From Acanthococcus lagerstroemiae (taxonomy: Eukaryota > Arthropoda > Insecta > Hemiptera > Eriococcidae): 64,000 bases of DNA. The notes below the pieces were generated by a model. The model was not told the origin of the DNA and ran no database searches. It saw nothing but the letters and a program-made list of their open reading frames with translations. Within the stretch, counting starts at the first letter, position 1, and each line of letters begins with the position of its first letter. The DNA is taken from assembly GCA_031841125.1 (NCBI GenBank), contig CM063109.1, positions 13,529,208 to 13,593,207 on the forward strand, given 5' to 3'. Shown piece after piece: positions 20,860 through 33,600 of this stretch. A program made the position numbers and the translations under genes.

Positions 20860-23800
20860 AAAACGCACTTATAAACATTTTCAAAATTTCTTATTTTGTG
20901 GGCGGAATTGGCAAGCCATGAAAAAATTTGGACTTAAAGCTAGAGCAAAACAGGTTGAAATTTTAGTGAGAGGTCATTTCTGTCGGAATGAAGGTAATGA
21001 AAAGTTAGAACTTCTCTTGCGAGAAGCAAAATTTCCTCCGGTGTGTTCTGTCACTAAGGGTTCTTGAGAGAAATGAGTTTTCTAGGTGAACTGACAGACT
21101 TGTCAGAAATGAACTGCTCTCGTCCAAATTTCAAACCATTTTGCTCTAGCTGTCTCCAGTCAAAAGTTATTCGCCTTTTTCCACCCCCCCCCCAAAGGAA
21201 ATTTCGAAATTTCGAAAATGCATATTTGTGTTTAAGGCGTTACGACATTGAAGTTTTCATTTTCGTCTACACTGTTGCAAATTTTGGAAAATGTAACGCC
21301 TTCAACACGGTGCATGTGCAATACAAAGCGCACCAACATACATTTTCACAATTTCTGTTTTTCTGGGGGAAGTAGAAAAACGCGAATAACTTTGAATGGA
21401 GATAGCTAGAGCAAAACGGTTTGAAATTTTGGTGAGAGAAGATCATTATAACACCATGCAGATAGTGAAAAGTTGGAACTAACCATTTATTTTTACAAAA
21501 TTACTGAAGATTGGGAAGTGCAGCGAACAACACTGATGACAGGATTTCAAACAAACAATCGCCTCCAGTCATCTGTGCACGCATCTTTCCCCATACTACC
21601 GTAAACGGGGGGTTTACTTTGAAAGGTTTTCATAAGTTATATGGGCTTATTTTTTGGGGAGAGGGGTTCGGAAATCAGTCTTGGCTGTGGAGAGTACTGT
21701 GGGAGCTCTATCAGATGGCAAAAAAGAATCTTGGAAAGACTGATAATTCGCAGTGTAGAAGCCTCTAAAGGGCCTTCCAAAGTTACCCAGGATATGGGGC
21801 AACATTGAAAGGTCAGCCTTCCTGCACGGTTGGCGAATTTCTTTTTCCGTAAGTCGACAGTGCGCAGTCATTGAACATACTATATACAAAAATTCAGCTT
21901 TCCTAGTCAATTAGAACACCTCTTATGTTAGAGCAAAAGTAGTGTTAAAAATGGAAAAATTATGCAGAGTTAGCCTATTATCACAGGCGCAAGTAGTGGG
22001 GGGTTTAGCCCCCAAACTTCTAAATAGCCCCCCGCCCCAACACTGAAAAATTACCAAAGAAAATGATGCGGAGGGGTGATTTTGCTTCATAATACGGGGG
22101 CTTAAGCCCTCCTAATTTTGAGCTCTATTTGCGTTTCTGCCTATTATATTGTCAAAGTTGTAGGTACCTATTGAAATAAAGGTTAAAGACGTAATGAGAG
22201 TGGCACACATAGAACAAATCATTTGAAAGTCCATGCTCCGAAAATGTAAACAGAATATTTTACGAGGCTTTTTCAATGTTACCCCATTTTATAAAATGAT
22301 AATATTGGGAGAACTAATGACAAAAATTATTTACCTCTTTCTCGCAAGTATTCTACAGTGTTGTTCACGTCGATCTATCGATAAATATTCAAAACTGACC
22401 ACAATTCATTCACTAGTTTTGGCAACAAAGTTTAAATGACTGAAATTTAAAACGAATTTTTTACTCCATCTTTCGCTTCTCCTATCTTGATAACAATGGC
22501 ACTGATCGACATTTCACTACTGATTGGGGCCGTCCATCCGCCAGAGAGCGCTATAATCAAGCACAGTGATAAAGACGAAAACATGAATCTATGCATTTCC
22601 CCCATAAGGTGCATACTCATTAAAATTGAAATATCTCGAAAAGTAAGACTTTTTTAAAGCATTTAAAGAGAAAAAGAATTTTTCAAACAAAGAATTTTCT
22701 TTCAATTAAGACTATTTTTATACCTAGATTCCAAAATTTGGCTGCATGTGTCAAAAACTTCATGTTTTCGTTGCTAATAAGAGTAGTCGATAGGTCGATA
22801 CTAGCGCTGGACGGCCTTAAAAAGATAACCACTAGGGTGTGTTATAGTCGATTGTTTGCGTGAAGTCTGAACTTTCAATGTTACCCACGGTTTTCAAAGT
22901 AACCCCCTGGTTCACGGTATCATATATCATTTGAAAGCTGATGAAATCCTGCGTCGATTTGCGTCACGATAAAAATATTCCATGTACTGTATACTGTAAA
23001 TAGAGAGAATTTTGTAACCCAACATTTTCACCTTGCTTGGCACTGATATTTTTGCAGCGTTTTCAAACACTTAAATTATACTTTTTTCGGCTTGAAAATA
23101 CCAAACCTGATAGAGTAAAGATCCAGGAACACAATGAAACCACAATCAATGTTTCCCTCTTTTCTAAATAGTACAATTCTCCTCGCTAATGCGGTAAAAA
23201 CAGGTACTGTGTAAAGTTACCCCGCAAATTTAAGATAGCCCCGGTTTATGGTACTTTAAAAATGTGTATTGGTGCATTTTCCATAGCATAGAAGTTTTAC
23301 ACTATTGAAAAATTTTGAGAAATATGGTCACGCCTTCAACATGTTGAAGCTCCAATACAAGGCGCACCAATATACATTTTCACTATTTCTATTTTTCTGG
23401 GGGGGGGGGGGATGGAAAACGTGAATAACTTTGGGATGGAGATAGCCAGAACAAAACGGTTTGAAATTTTGGTGAAAGATCATTTACGACAATGAAGGTA
23501 ATGAAGTTAGAACTGCAAAATCTTGCCCATTCTGCTCTATCTCAAATCACTCCTAAGAAAAGTGAGCTTACACATATTTTCGAAATTTCTCTTTCCTCCG
23601 GGGTGCTCTGCAACAAACGGTTCTTAAGAGAAATGAGTGCTCTTACAAAAATTTCAAACCGTTTTGTCCTCGCTGTCCCCAGACTAAATTTATTCGCGAT
23701 TTTCCAATTCCGCCCAAAAAAACGAGAAATTTTAAAAATGTACAACAGTGCGTTTTGTGTTGCATATTCAACGTGCTGAAGGCGTTACCACATTGAAGTT

Positions 23801-24200
23801 CTACACTGTAGCCAATTTTCGAAAAACCTGGCAATACCTTCAATACATTGAATATGCAATACAAAACACACCAATAGACATTTTCATTTTCGGGGGGAAA
23901 GCGGAAAAACAATAACTTTGCACTGGAGACAGCTACAGCAATACAGTTTGAAATGTTAGTAAGCGGAAATCATTTGTGATAAACTGTAATGAAAAGTTAG
24001 AACTTCTCCAGCGAGAAGCAAAATTTTTTCCGGTGTTCTCTGTCAGTAAGGGATCTTGAGAGAAATTAGTTTTCTTAGGTGAACTGACAGACTTGTTCGA
24101 AATGATCTACTCTTACCAAAATTTCAAACAATTGTGGTCTAGCTGTCTCCAGTCCAAAGTTATTCGCATTTGTCCACCTCTTCCCAGAAAATGAGGAATT
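20860..24200. repeat. Cluster of related foldback repeat copies between Pez and MRPS27
   Basis: One unit folds on itself: 21125-21185 (CTAGCTGTCTCCAGTC, AAAGTTATTCGC) is the inverse of 21370-21440 (GCGAATAACTTTG, GGAGATAGCTAGAGC). Further copies or half-copies occur at about 20880-21060, 23320-23500, 23640-23940 and 23960-24190, all with words such as TTTGAAATTTTGGTGA, CACCAATATACATTTTC, AAGTTAGAACT and GGAAAAACGCGAATAAC in either orientation. There is no conserved reading frame. The class is unclear; it may be a MITE-like foldback family or a segmental array. Confidence 0.7.
21982..22139. mobile_element. 158-bp hAT-like MITE with perfect 8-bp target duplication
   Basis: Left end CACAGGCGCAAGTAG and right end CTATTTGCGTTTCTG are inverted (11 of 15). 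CCTATTAT flanks both sides exactly (21974-21981 and 22140-22147). Inside, GGGGGTTTAGCCCCC and GGGGGCTTAAGCCCTCC are self-complementary subterminal blocks, resembling those of the element at 12473-12742. Confidence 0.85.
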
Positions 24201-24805
24201 ATGGAACTAGAAAATGAGAATTCTCTAATCAAAAACATTAATACATGTTTGCAATAGATGTAACATGGGAAGCTGTCTTATCGACAACTTGTAGACTTCG
24301 GGCACACATATCTTAAATCCAAAAATCCAAATTGTGGAGAATTGTGTTCGACGTTTTTGAATGACGTCAACTCGCATGGGACATATATCTGCATTGACTC
24401 AGTTATATACCGCAGTCCCAGAGCCCCCACAGCCAATGAATTTATTAACATCATCTGATAGTAAATAAACGTTTAATACGCCCAGATGCCTTCCGCCCTC
24501 CACTCATGTTTTATACTGGTGATTTCAGAGCTTACTTCTAATTCTACAAGCCTAAAATTTACTTCTTTAGTAACAAGGTTCGAAAATATTACAATTTCCA
24601 AATTGAGAACCATTAGCTTGACTAGTAAAAAGAACTAGCCTACGTTGTATATGATAGATATAACATTGTTCAGATTTTAAACTTGTCTCACCTCTTGGTA
24701 AGATACTCAAAATCCCTTGCCGCAATACGTGGACATATATGCCTCAAAAATTAAGTTTCATTTGTTACAAAAATAATTAACAAATTCTAAAGAGTAAGCA
24801 CCGAC
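24201..24805. other. Intergenic stretch, nothing recognised
   Basis: AT-rich DNA downstream of MRPS27 with no exon or repeat that I can support. Confidence 0.4.
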
Positions 24806-24811
24806 TTTATT
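24806..24811 (-). terminator. Candidate poly(A) signal of MRPS27
   Basis: TTTATT on the plus strand reads AATAAA on the minus strand, 44 bases after the MRPS27 stop codon. Confidence 0.55.
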
Positions 24812-24854
24812 GGTCGAAATACGAAGATAAGAACTTAATGCAACATTCTGGTAA

Positions 24855-26547
24855 CTACGTTACCCTTTTTTTAACTTCAGGAGGTACGTAATCCTCTTCC
24901 AGCTTCTTTTCATCAACAGCCCACGTACGTTTCTTGATCAGCTCCATTTTACTTTTAATCACCAACTCTATTTCTTCTTCGTTGTCGAAGTAATACAGTA
25001 ATTCTTCTTTCTTCTTCAGTTCGTCTTTCTTACGTTCGACTTCTTCCAATCGTTTTCTGGTGTTCATCTCGGCCAAAAACTGTTGTAATTTCTCTTCGCG
25101 AAGCACTGCCCAGTCTTTGTATAGCTGAAAAAACCGATGAAAAATAAATAAATAAGGAACGAGAAAAATGAATGAGTTAATATTTGTTTATTAATCTCCC
25201 GTCATCATTCAACTGTTAAGAAGTTCTATTTTGGTCTAGACTTTCTATAAAAAAACGTAAGAACCAGTTTCTTATACCAAGAAGTCGCAAAAGTTGAAAG
25301 CGGCCTCAGTCGAATATTATAGAAAAGGGTTATATATGGATGCAGAAATTCAGTCCTGGGACCAATGGCTAAATTTTAACAGGGGAAAAGTAAGCAGCCA
25401 AGGAATGCCCAGTTTAATTTCTCCTCGTTATGGCCTAGCCAGGAGTCCTTTGCTAGCTTGCAATAACACTTACTTTTTCCTGCAACTGGATCATATCTTT
25501 CTCATAAACCTTGACTTTCTCTTCCAGTTTTCGTTTCACATGTTCGATTAAACTTTCAGAAATGCAACGCCGTTCGTAAATCTGTTTCAAATTATTTAAA
25601 ATTGTATTAAGTTTGTCCGCGTCTTCCAGTTTGGAATTCAGGACGTCCTCGGTAAATTTCAAGGCGTCAGTGAAAATGACGTGTTCTGGGTTTTCACGTT
25701 GGTTAGCGAGTGATTCGATCAGCTGGTTTTCCAGTCGGTCCCATTTATTATGTAACGCCAGTCCCATTATTTTCAAGCTGTCTTGCATTTTGTTTTCCAA
25801 ATACGGTGCGATTAACCTCAGCGATTTCCCGCAAATATGATGGCCGTCTGTCAAATCAAAATGATCGTCGAAGAACGGATTTCTCAAACATTTTACTCGT
25901 ACTTTAATTTCTTCCTCTTCGTCGTCATTTTCTGATTTTGGTTCGACAGCCGGAATATCTTCCCAAGGTTCCTTACTTTCCAAATATCGGAGTATAGCGT
26001 ACACTGACATATAATTAACTAAATCATGCGAAAAGTCTTCTTGAATCATTTGCAAAGAAGCTATTTTGGCGGCATTTCTGAAATCATTTTCATTCATGAA
26101 CTTATTCAGCAAGTAAACGTAACAATAATGATCCGGGAATACACCATAATGGAGTCGATCGTTCAAAATTCTAATTAAATCATTTTTCTTGAACTGCCAA
26201 AATAACCGAATGAAAGCATGATGAGTAGTCGGCAATGTGTTCATGGTTTCCGAGGTTAGACGCAACTTATGGACCAGTTCTTCAACTTCTGTAATGAAGG
26301 AATTGTCTGTTTGAATATTCACAAATACATCGACGTCGATCGGGTTGATTTTTCTGGTCTTGTTATAAACGCTCATCAGTTCGTAGTACAAATTTTCGGA
26401 TTTCGCTCTACTAAGTACCGGATCAGCTAATCGATTATTCCACGAATCTTGACATTCGAAAGCAGTCGAAAGAAAATTACGCCTCGACGATAATAGTACA
26501 TTATGTCGAACCACTGACGACGTGATAATGTTGAACACACAACGCAT
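24855..26547 (-). CDS. MRPS27: Mitochondrial small ribosomal subunit protein mS27 (two exons)
   Basis: A pentatricopeptide-type protein of the mitochondrial small ribosomal subunit that helps translation in the matrix. Exons are 26547-25474 and 25124-24855, joined at GTAAGT and a TTTTTTCAG acceptor in phase 0, giving 447 residues (human MRPS27 is about 414). I start at the ATG at 26547 because it opens a typical matrix-targeting leader (MRCVFNIITSSVVRHN, then SSRRNFLSTAF). The core shows the helical, repeat-like body (PTTHHAFIRLFWQFKK, FPDHYCYVYLLNKFMNE, NDFRNAAKIASLQM). An acidic insert (SENDDEEEEI) precedes the mid-region, and a coiled-coil C-terminus (LYKDWAVLREEKLQQFLAEM) closes it. It diverges from MSH6 and probably shares its promoter region. 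Function is assigned by family resemblance. Confidence 0.9.
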
Positions 26548-27296
26548 AGCTATGACAGATACAATTGAGTTGCAGATTTTTCTTACATCCAAAATTCGAT
26601 AGTTTGAGACTGATCGCAAATTCCGAACCGAAAATTTTCGAAACTTTTACGCTTTGATTCACCGGTAGACCAATTTTGAAACCCTTATCATTTTTTATCA
26701 ATATTCGTAATCGTGAACTTTCATTGAACACAAAATAGAGAGATGCGCCTTGGGCCTTAGTGCTAGCTGCTGTCTTTCTGCATCTCGGACCTGACGTGAC
26801 GTATGATGTAATAAAGTAAAAATGAGCTAATGATGACGTAATGAGATGAATACGAAATTATAATCATTAATCAAGTTAGTCTGTAAATAAAAAAGGGCCT
26901 TCATTGTATGCAAAAACCGATATTTTCATTTCTCTTTTGCTTGTCACTGGTTGGTGGCCAATCATCTTGTGACGTCACAAATGTTTAAAAATCCTACTAT
27001 TATTTTTTTCTCTAAAATGGTAGTACTGCATCCTCATTGGTACCGCTCGCCGCTCCGCAATCCTATACGGACTGCTCGTACGTAAATTGCGCTCAAATTT
27101 TCTGTCCAAGCTGCTTAGTGCTTATTTTGATTCAAACTTCAGATATTCAGCTTCGTAAGCTTCTTTCCAGTTGTGGATTTTTGAATTTCTAGTCAGCAGC
27201 TGATGACAACGATAAAAGTTGCAAGCGCGAGACTGCTGAAATTAACTTCTGGTATTTATTTCACGAAGAACTTGAAAACTATTCTTCGGATCTCCC
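26548..27296. promoter_or_regulatory. Probable bidirectional promoter of MRPS27 and MSH6
   Basis: The two genes start head to head. The gap holds a CCAAT box (26958-26962), a perfect CRE palindrome TGACGTCA (26970-26977), CRE half sites GACGTGACGTA near 26794 and GATGACGTAA near 26833, and an inverted CCAAT near 27036. No TATA box stands out. Start sites are not determined. Confidence 0.5.
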
Positions 27297-27580
27297 GTAA
27301 GTGTCTTAGCTTTTATGGAAGCAACCATATGAAAAAGACTCTCTAATCAGTAATTATTAATGGATCTGAATTTTATACCATAAACTCTTTACGCGTGATC
27401 TCATCCGATAGACTTTAATAGGATGTGTGGTTGCAGTAATCTAGAAATGTGATTCCCATTACACCGCATGTTGTGTTGGTATCTTGCTGCTGAAATGAAA
27501 TCTGGCCTTCGTTTTCTTTTAGTTTGAGTTTATTGTTCTTGTAATCTCAATTTTGATTCCAATTTGTGCGATCATTCCAG
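27297..27580 (+). other. Probable 5' untranslated intron of MSH6
   Basis: A strong donor (CCCGTAAGTGTC at 27297) pairs with a strong acceptor (ATCATTCCAG ending at 27580), 25 bases before the MSH6 start codon. Inferred from signals only. Confidence 0.5.
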
Positions 27581-27605
27581 ACAGTTTGTAGGCTCGGTAA
27601 ACAAA

Positions 27606-30600
27606 ATGTCGAAAAACACGTTGCTGAATTACTTCACTAGGACTCCTGTGGTCGACAAAGAGAACTCGAATGCACCCTCACGTGCTAATGAGAAAGCTGT
27701 TACACCGCAAACACCGAAATCGAAAAGTAGAACGGCTAAAGAAGAAAGCACTCCGAAACAAAATGGAAATCTAAAGACGCCTACCTCCCAGAAGAAACGT
27801 AGTAGGAATGTTTCTCTTGACAAATTCAGCTCGCCGGCATCGAGCAAAAAACCGAAAACTGAAAGTAATTCTCGTTTCTGTTCAGTTCTAATTTGGGAGT
27901 CTGTAACGTCACGAATTAAGGGTTTTGAGCAGCCAAGTACAGACACGAGACTAGAAGAAAGTCGACGGAATTCGATGTTCGTTGTACATTATTTATGTTC
28001 TAAGTATTTCCTATATTTGTTGTAGTCAAAACTGAGGAAGTTGAATCTCCCGAACAAAATGAAAGTCCACCACTCAAACGAAGAAAGCGAATTTTAATGG
28101 AACTTCAAAGTGACGAGGAAGACTCTGGTGATGAATATGTTCCTGGTAAGTTATTCAGCGTATGAAAACAGAAATATTAAAATTTACTTTATAAAATGCT
28201 TCACGTTTGTGATTGTACAGAAAATAAGGAGTCGGAATCTGAAGAAAGTGAAGATGAGCCTTCACTTTCGCCTTCCGAAGACGAAGCTTCGTGCTCTGAC
28301 GGCAGTGAGTCAAATGAACCGACTCCGAAAGTGAGTATCGTTACGATCAAATGGGTTTCAAAAGGTCAATGGTTGAATTATTAACTTGCTGCGAATTGTT
28401 ACTCAGATGCTTTGTGAACATTCATTCGCCAACGTTGTAATCTTTGATTTCGGATTTGCAGAAAACTGGTAGGTCGAAGGGTAAGAAACTTACGGCCGTA
28501 TCGTTGAACAGTTCTTTCGCAGCTGAGAAGTCCAAGAGTTCTCTCGCCGTTCCTTCTAAAGAGGTACAATATTGCGGTTACATTACGCGGACAACATGGT
28601 CGTTTCCCCTCACATTCGAAACTCCACAATTGTAAATTTTCTTTCTGACCGTTTAGAGCGTCTCCGACGATAGTTGGCCGCACTTGAAGCTACCTTTCTT
28701 ACAACCGGACAAAATTAGAGATGCGAAACGACGATTGAAGACGGATCCGAATTACGACCCGAAAACGTTGTATGTGCCCGAAGACTTTAAGGAGAAATTG
28801 ACACCGGTTCGTAAAATGCTTCGTATAGACTGCTCGCTATTGGCTTGAAATTTGGTGTACTAGTATTTGAGTCTGTAAGAAGAATAACTTCAACGAATAA
28901 AATGAAGCACCACAGTGAAGTCCGAGACCTGGAGAACGCGAACATCTCCCGAAAAACGAAAGATGAAATGGGATATGGTAGTCCACAACCTCATCACTCC
29001 TCAATTCACTTGCATTCTCAAGGTTTTCGACTGTGTGTTGTGTTTCATTTCTTCCTATTAAAGAGATGAGAATGCGTTTCGAACACGTGTTATAAATATT
29101 GGTTTTTCGTGAGATAGTAGTATTAAATAGTAATGAGCGTGACTTAAGTGTTAAGTAAAATCACCAATATCTTAATTGAGTCCAGGCTACGGTTTTGGTG
29201 TCGATACTATGAGCTTCCTGCATTACCTCCATGCATCTTTCCTACGATATTGACGGTGTATATTAAAAACTCAGCCCCCTCTCCCTTCGCCTCGAAATAT
29301 CTGTTGCTACGAGATGGCGTCAGAGACAGTACGTAGATAGATGGGTAAACAGTTGGATATAAAGAGAGGAAGAAGAATACATAGACCGGATGATGCACAT
29401 GAACAAAGAAGCAATCAGTTGTATCGGTAGGCAGCTACTCATTTTCCTTCCCCCGTCAAGAAACCTCATTCGGTTAAGAAGAAAACGCTTTTCAGCTCTC
29501 TATTCTGTATCCAGTGTGTCTTTGTCTGCTGATGTAGAGCCCCCACCCCCGCCAATAAAAATAGAAATAGAGAACAAAGCAGGTAGACGAATGGTATCAG
29601 TCAGATTGGCTAGTGGAGGTGAGGCATGCAGTACCGCGTGTTGGCCTCTGTGAGTATAGTGAGTCTCAGCAATGATGTTGGACCGCGAAGGCGAAGTGAC
29701 CAGAAGTCACACAGTCTTTCGTATGGTGCAAGTATTATATGTGATGTGCGATTTCTTTGTAGGGTTTGCGGCAGTGGTGGGAAATGAAATCGCAAAACTT
29801 CGATATTGTTTTGTTTTTCAAAGTCGGAAAGTTTTACGAATTGTACCACATGGACGCTGTGACCGCCGCTAATGAGCTGAACTTGACATTCATGCGCGTA
29901 AGTATTTGTACGGTCGCCTTGCTCTGGCCGATAAGATAGTATTTTATGATACTGGCGGTGCACTTGTCTGTTATATTTCTTCATTCGTAATTTCTTCAGG
30001 GAGAACATGCCCATGTCGGTTTTCCGGAAATCGCTTATGGCAGATTCTCTTCGACTCTGATTGAGAAAGGCTACAAAGTGGCTCGTGTGGAACAAACCGA
30101 AACGCCGGATATGATGGCCGAGCGATGCAAAAAATGTAATGTTATTGTATTGGTATCAACACTTACTTGATTGTGCCTTTGGCGTGTTACCACGTTATGT
30201 AGATAGAACTCGGAAATAATTCGAATATTGTATTTATTTTGGTTTAGTGTCTAAGCCTACAAAATTCGATAGAGTGGTTAAAAGAGAAGTCTGTCAGATA
30301 ACATCTCGAGGAACTCGCGTTTTCGGCGTTCTCGATGGCGAAACCAAAGAAGCCGAAAGCAATTTCCTTCTAGCCGTAGCTGAACAAGTACGACCTCTGA
30401 CTTTCTTTGTATTTCGTAGTTGGACGTAGCTTTTTATCCGGATAGAAGTGCAAAACCTCTTGTTGAGTTAATAGGTTCGAAAGTGCTCGAGCTTAGTTTT
30501 GATTTTTCACAATCAACGGAACAGTGACTCAATGTTCAGGGAGCCATGGGGTACATGCCCCCACCTCGTGGTTGAATATTTTTAAATGCAGTAGGAGGAA

Positions 30601-33600
30601 AAAAAGGAATAAAAATAATGAATTGTACGTTTATTACACGCCACGAAGGTCACCGCTGCTACTGTACCCCCCCCCCATCTCCTTTTTCTAAATCCGCGCC
30701 TTCCAATGTATGTAAATGAATTTCGTATCTGCGTCTCCATGACAGGAACTAGATGACTATTCATAATAAAAGACTATTCCTAGACCTTGAAAAATGGCTC
30801 AGTCGAAAATCAGATGTTCTCAGACGCTTATACTTGGGTGGTATGTTGTCCTGAAAAATTCCTTTACTTCTTTAACTACACCCTTATTGTTTAGAAACAT
30901 AGATATCTTTCCAGTTGTGTTCCTCTTTCTTGAGTATTTCATTCTTCAAACGTATATTTGGAGTATAGCATTTTATGGAGGAACAAAAGAAAGAAATAAA
31001 AAGAAAAAATGATAGAAGCTTTTGATATGAGGTAATTGGAGAATATCGAAAATCGAATGGATGGAGAAGATCAGGAATGAGGAAGTACTGAGGCGAATAG
31101 GAAGAAAAAGAGAAATTTGGAATATAAGCGTATGAAGAAGATCTAGAATGATAGGTCAATAAAACATCCAGGGATATTGTTATTTTTGGTAGAGGGAATG
31201 GCTGAGGGAAGGAACTGTAAAGGAAAGCAAAGAAAGATCTGTGAAGAGCAAATAATGAAGGATACAATGTGTGAATCCGTCTCAGAAATTAAAAGATTAG
31301 CACAAGAGAGAAAAAGTGGAGACACGCAACCTACTAGTCAAGAGGCTAAGGAATATAACAAAAGATCATTAGATTCGTGATCTGAATAATCGTGATATTT
31401 TTCTAATATCTGAAATCAGAGTCAAAACTCAGAAATATTACAAGAATTGGGCCAAATCGTGATCTAAAGAACTAATACATTTCAAGATCATGATCCAAGA
31501 TCATTTCTGTTTCCAAATGCTTTTTAAGCTGAATTCGTGGTTTTACTCATTCCTGGCTGAAACGCAGTCAAAGGTTATTTCACTGCATATTGGTTTTGGA
31601 GAGCTTGAGAATATTCTAAAGGGGTTAAAGTATTTCTTCTATTTTGAGAACTTTCTAGTAATTTCAAATCTGCGTACTGAAAGAAGGATGGAAAAAGCTT
31701 CCTCTTTCCTTTTGGTTTCAGTTGGAAAATTTAATATGTACTTTTGCGACATTTTTGCTTGTTTTTCTGACCCAAATTATTTTTAAAAAACCTAACTCTT
31801 CTTTTAAGGACTTCTCGGTTAGAAAATTTTGAATTTCTCCTTTCCTAGCGATTTGCCCTAGGTAGGCCCATGTTCAAACAATATCCTAGACAGAAAAAGA
31901 ACCTTCGATGTGGTTGTTTTCCAGAATTTCGTTCGAATAAAATGTAATTTTGTTATTTCAAAATTCTTCGGCCACTTGAATATTCAATTTGTATTTTGTT
32001 TTCGATTACAGGAGATTGATTCAACGTCCTCGCAATATGGTGTTTGTTTTGTTGATACGTCCATCGGAGTATTTCACATTGGTCAGTTTACCGACGATCG
32101 ACACGCGTCCAGACTTCGCACATTAGTTGCACATTATCCTCCGGTCCAAGTAATTAACTCAAATTTTTCTTTCTCTCCACGTCTGTATCACTTCCTTCTT
32201 TCTGTTCGGGATGATATTACTACTTCACCCGCATTGTTTTTATTTTGTAAAGGGCATCGAAGATAGATTTGCAGATTACTGTGACAGGGTTCGCGAAAAA
32301 AGAAAATGGTGGCATATGACCCATGTTAAAAGTGGCAGGCGAGGCAAAAAGATAGCTCGTGACTGTCAGAAATGGATTTAAGTGCAGTCTGCGTGGCAAA
32401 GCGAAGATGAGCCCGAAGGAGAGACTGATGATTTTATGGCCAAGAGCTACTGAAAGGAATGAGATCATTCTTCCTATAGCTAGTGAACGATGTGGGAGCA
32501 ATTTTCCGATATTTTATCGTTAGGGAACCAATAGGAATGGATTGATTTATATAGCGTAATCAACAGTTTCAGTAATTTGAATCTCAGGAAACTTGGTGTC
32601 TGTATGAAAGTTTAGAGTGATGAAAAAAGGCGAGTTGATTTAGATTTGCTGGACTAATGGATTGTTTGAAAACGAATGAGAGCTTTGGGAGAGTCAAACC
32701 GAATTCAGGGTCATAGCCAGCTCCCCGTTTCAGGAGTGCAAAAATGTTTGAAGAAATAAATTTCAGCAAACCTAGGAAGTTACAAAGGAATTTTTTCTTA
32801 TTAGGAAAGTAAACCAGGTTGCCAGGAGGACATTCTGTTGACTGCGGACCGTGGGAGGGAGAAACTAGGTTCAAAATGTGTCTAGATACTTATAGATGGC
32901 CATTAGTGGAACAGCGTGAACTAATGGAGGATATTAATAATGGAGGAAGCCATAGAGGTAGAAATGGAAAATTTGTACCACTGAAGCGAAATGTAACGGA
33001 AAGTTGGAAAGGGTGAAGAATAGTTCTTTCGATAATGGAGTGGTGTAGTTTCTATTTCGTTATCGTAAGAACTATTGATTGAGGGTAAATGCGGAATAAC
33101 ACTGTAAGGGGACTGAACATTAATTTGTGAGTGGTGGAAAGGAATTGTAAAAAAGAAGTTGAAAAGTACACGGAAAACAGGATTCGGCCAAGCTATTAGA
33201 ATTTGAGTAAACTCTTCTGAATTGATATTGTTCAATAAAGAGCAAATAATTCAGGCTCAGCAGTACCCAGGTTGAGAACTGTAGAGATGTATTATAATAC
33301 CGACTGTATAGTGTATATACTAGTTACTCAGAATTGCATTATTGAACTTTTATGTTTTTCTTCAATTTCTCTCCTCGAACGAGATATTACATTCCATTTA
33401 TTACGTTTGAGTTTTGAATATAAATGTATTTTCTAACTGTTTCAGATCCTTTACGAAAGGAATCAGATAACTGCGAGAACGCGACAGTTATTCGATACGG
33501 TTTTATCGGCCGCTAGTAAAGACTCTCTGTTGCCGGACACCGAATTTTGGTCTGCGTCGAATACCTTGATAAAATTAGCAGAAAATTATTTTACTGGTCG

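Noticed and set aside
25294..25551. Plus-strand open frame overlapping MRPS27
   Set aside because: It overlaps the MRPS27 intron and the antisense of its first exon, with no family resemblance.
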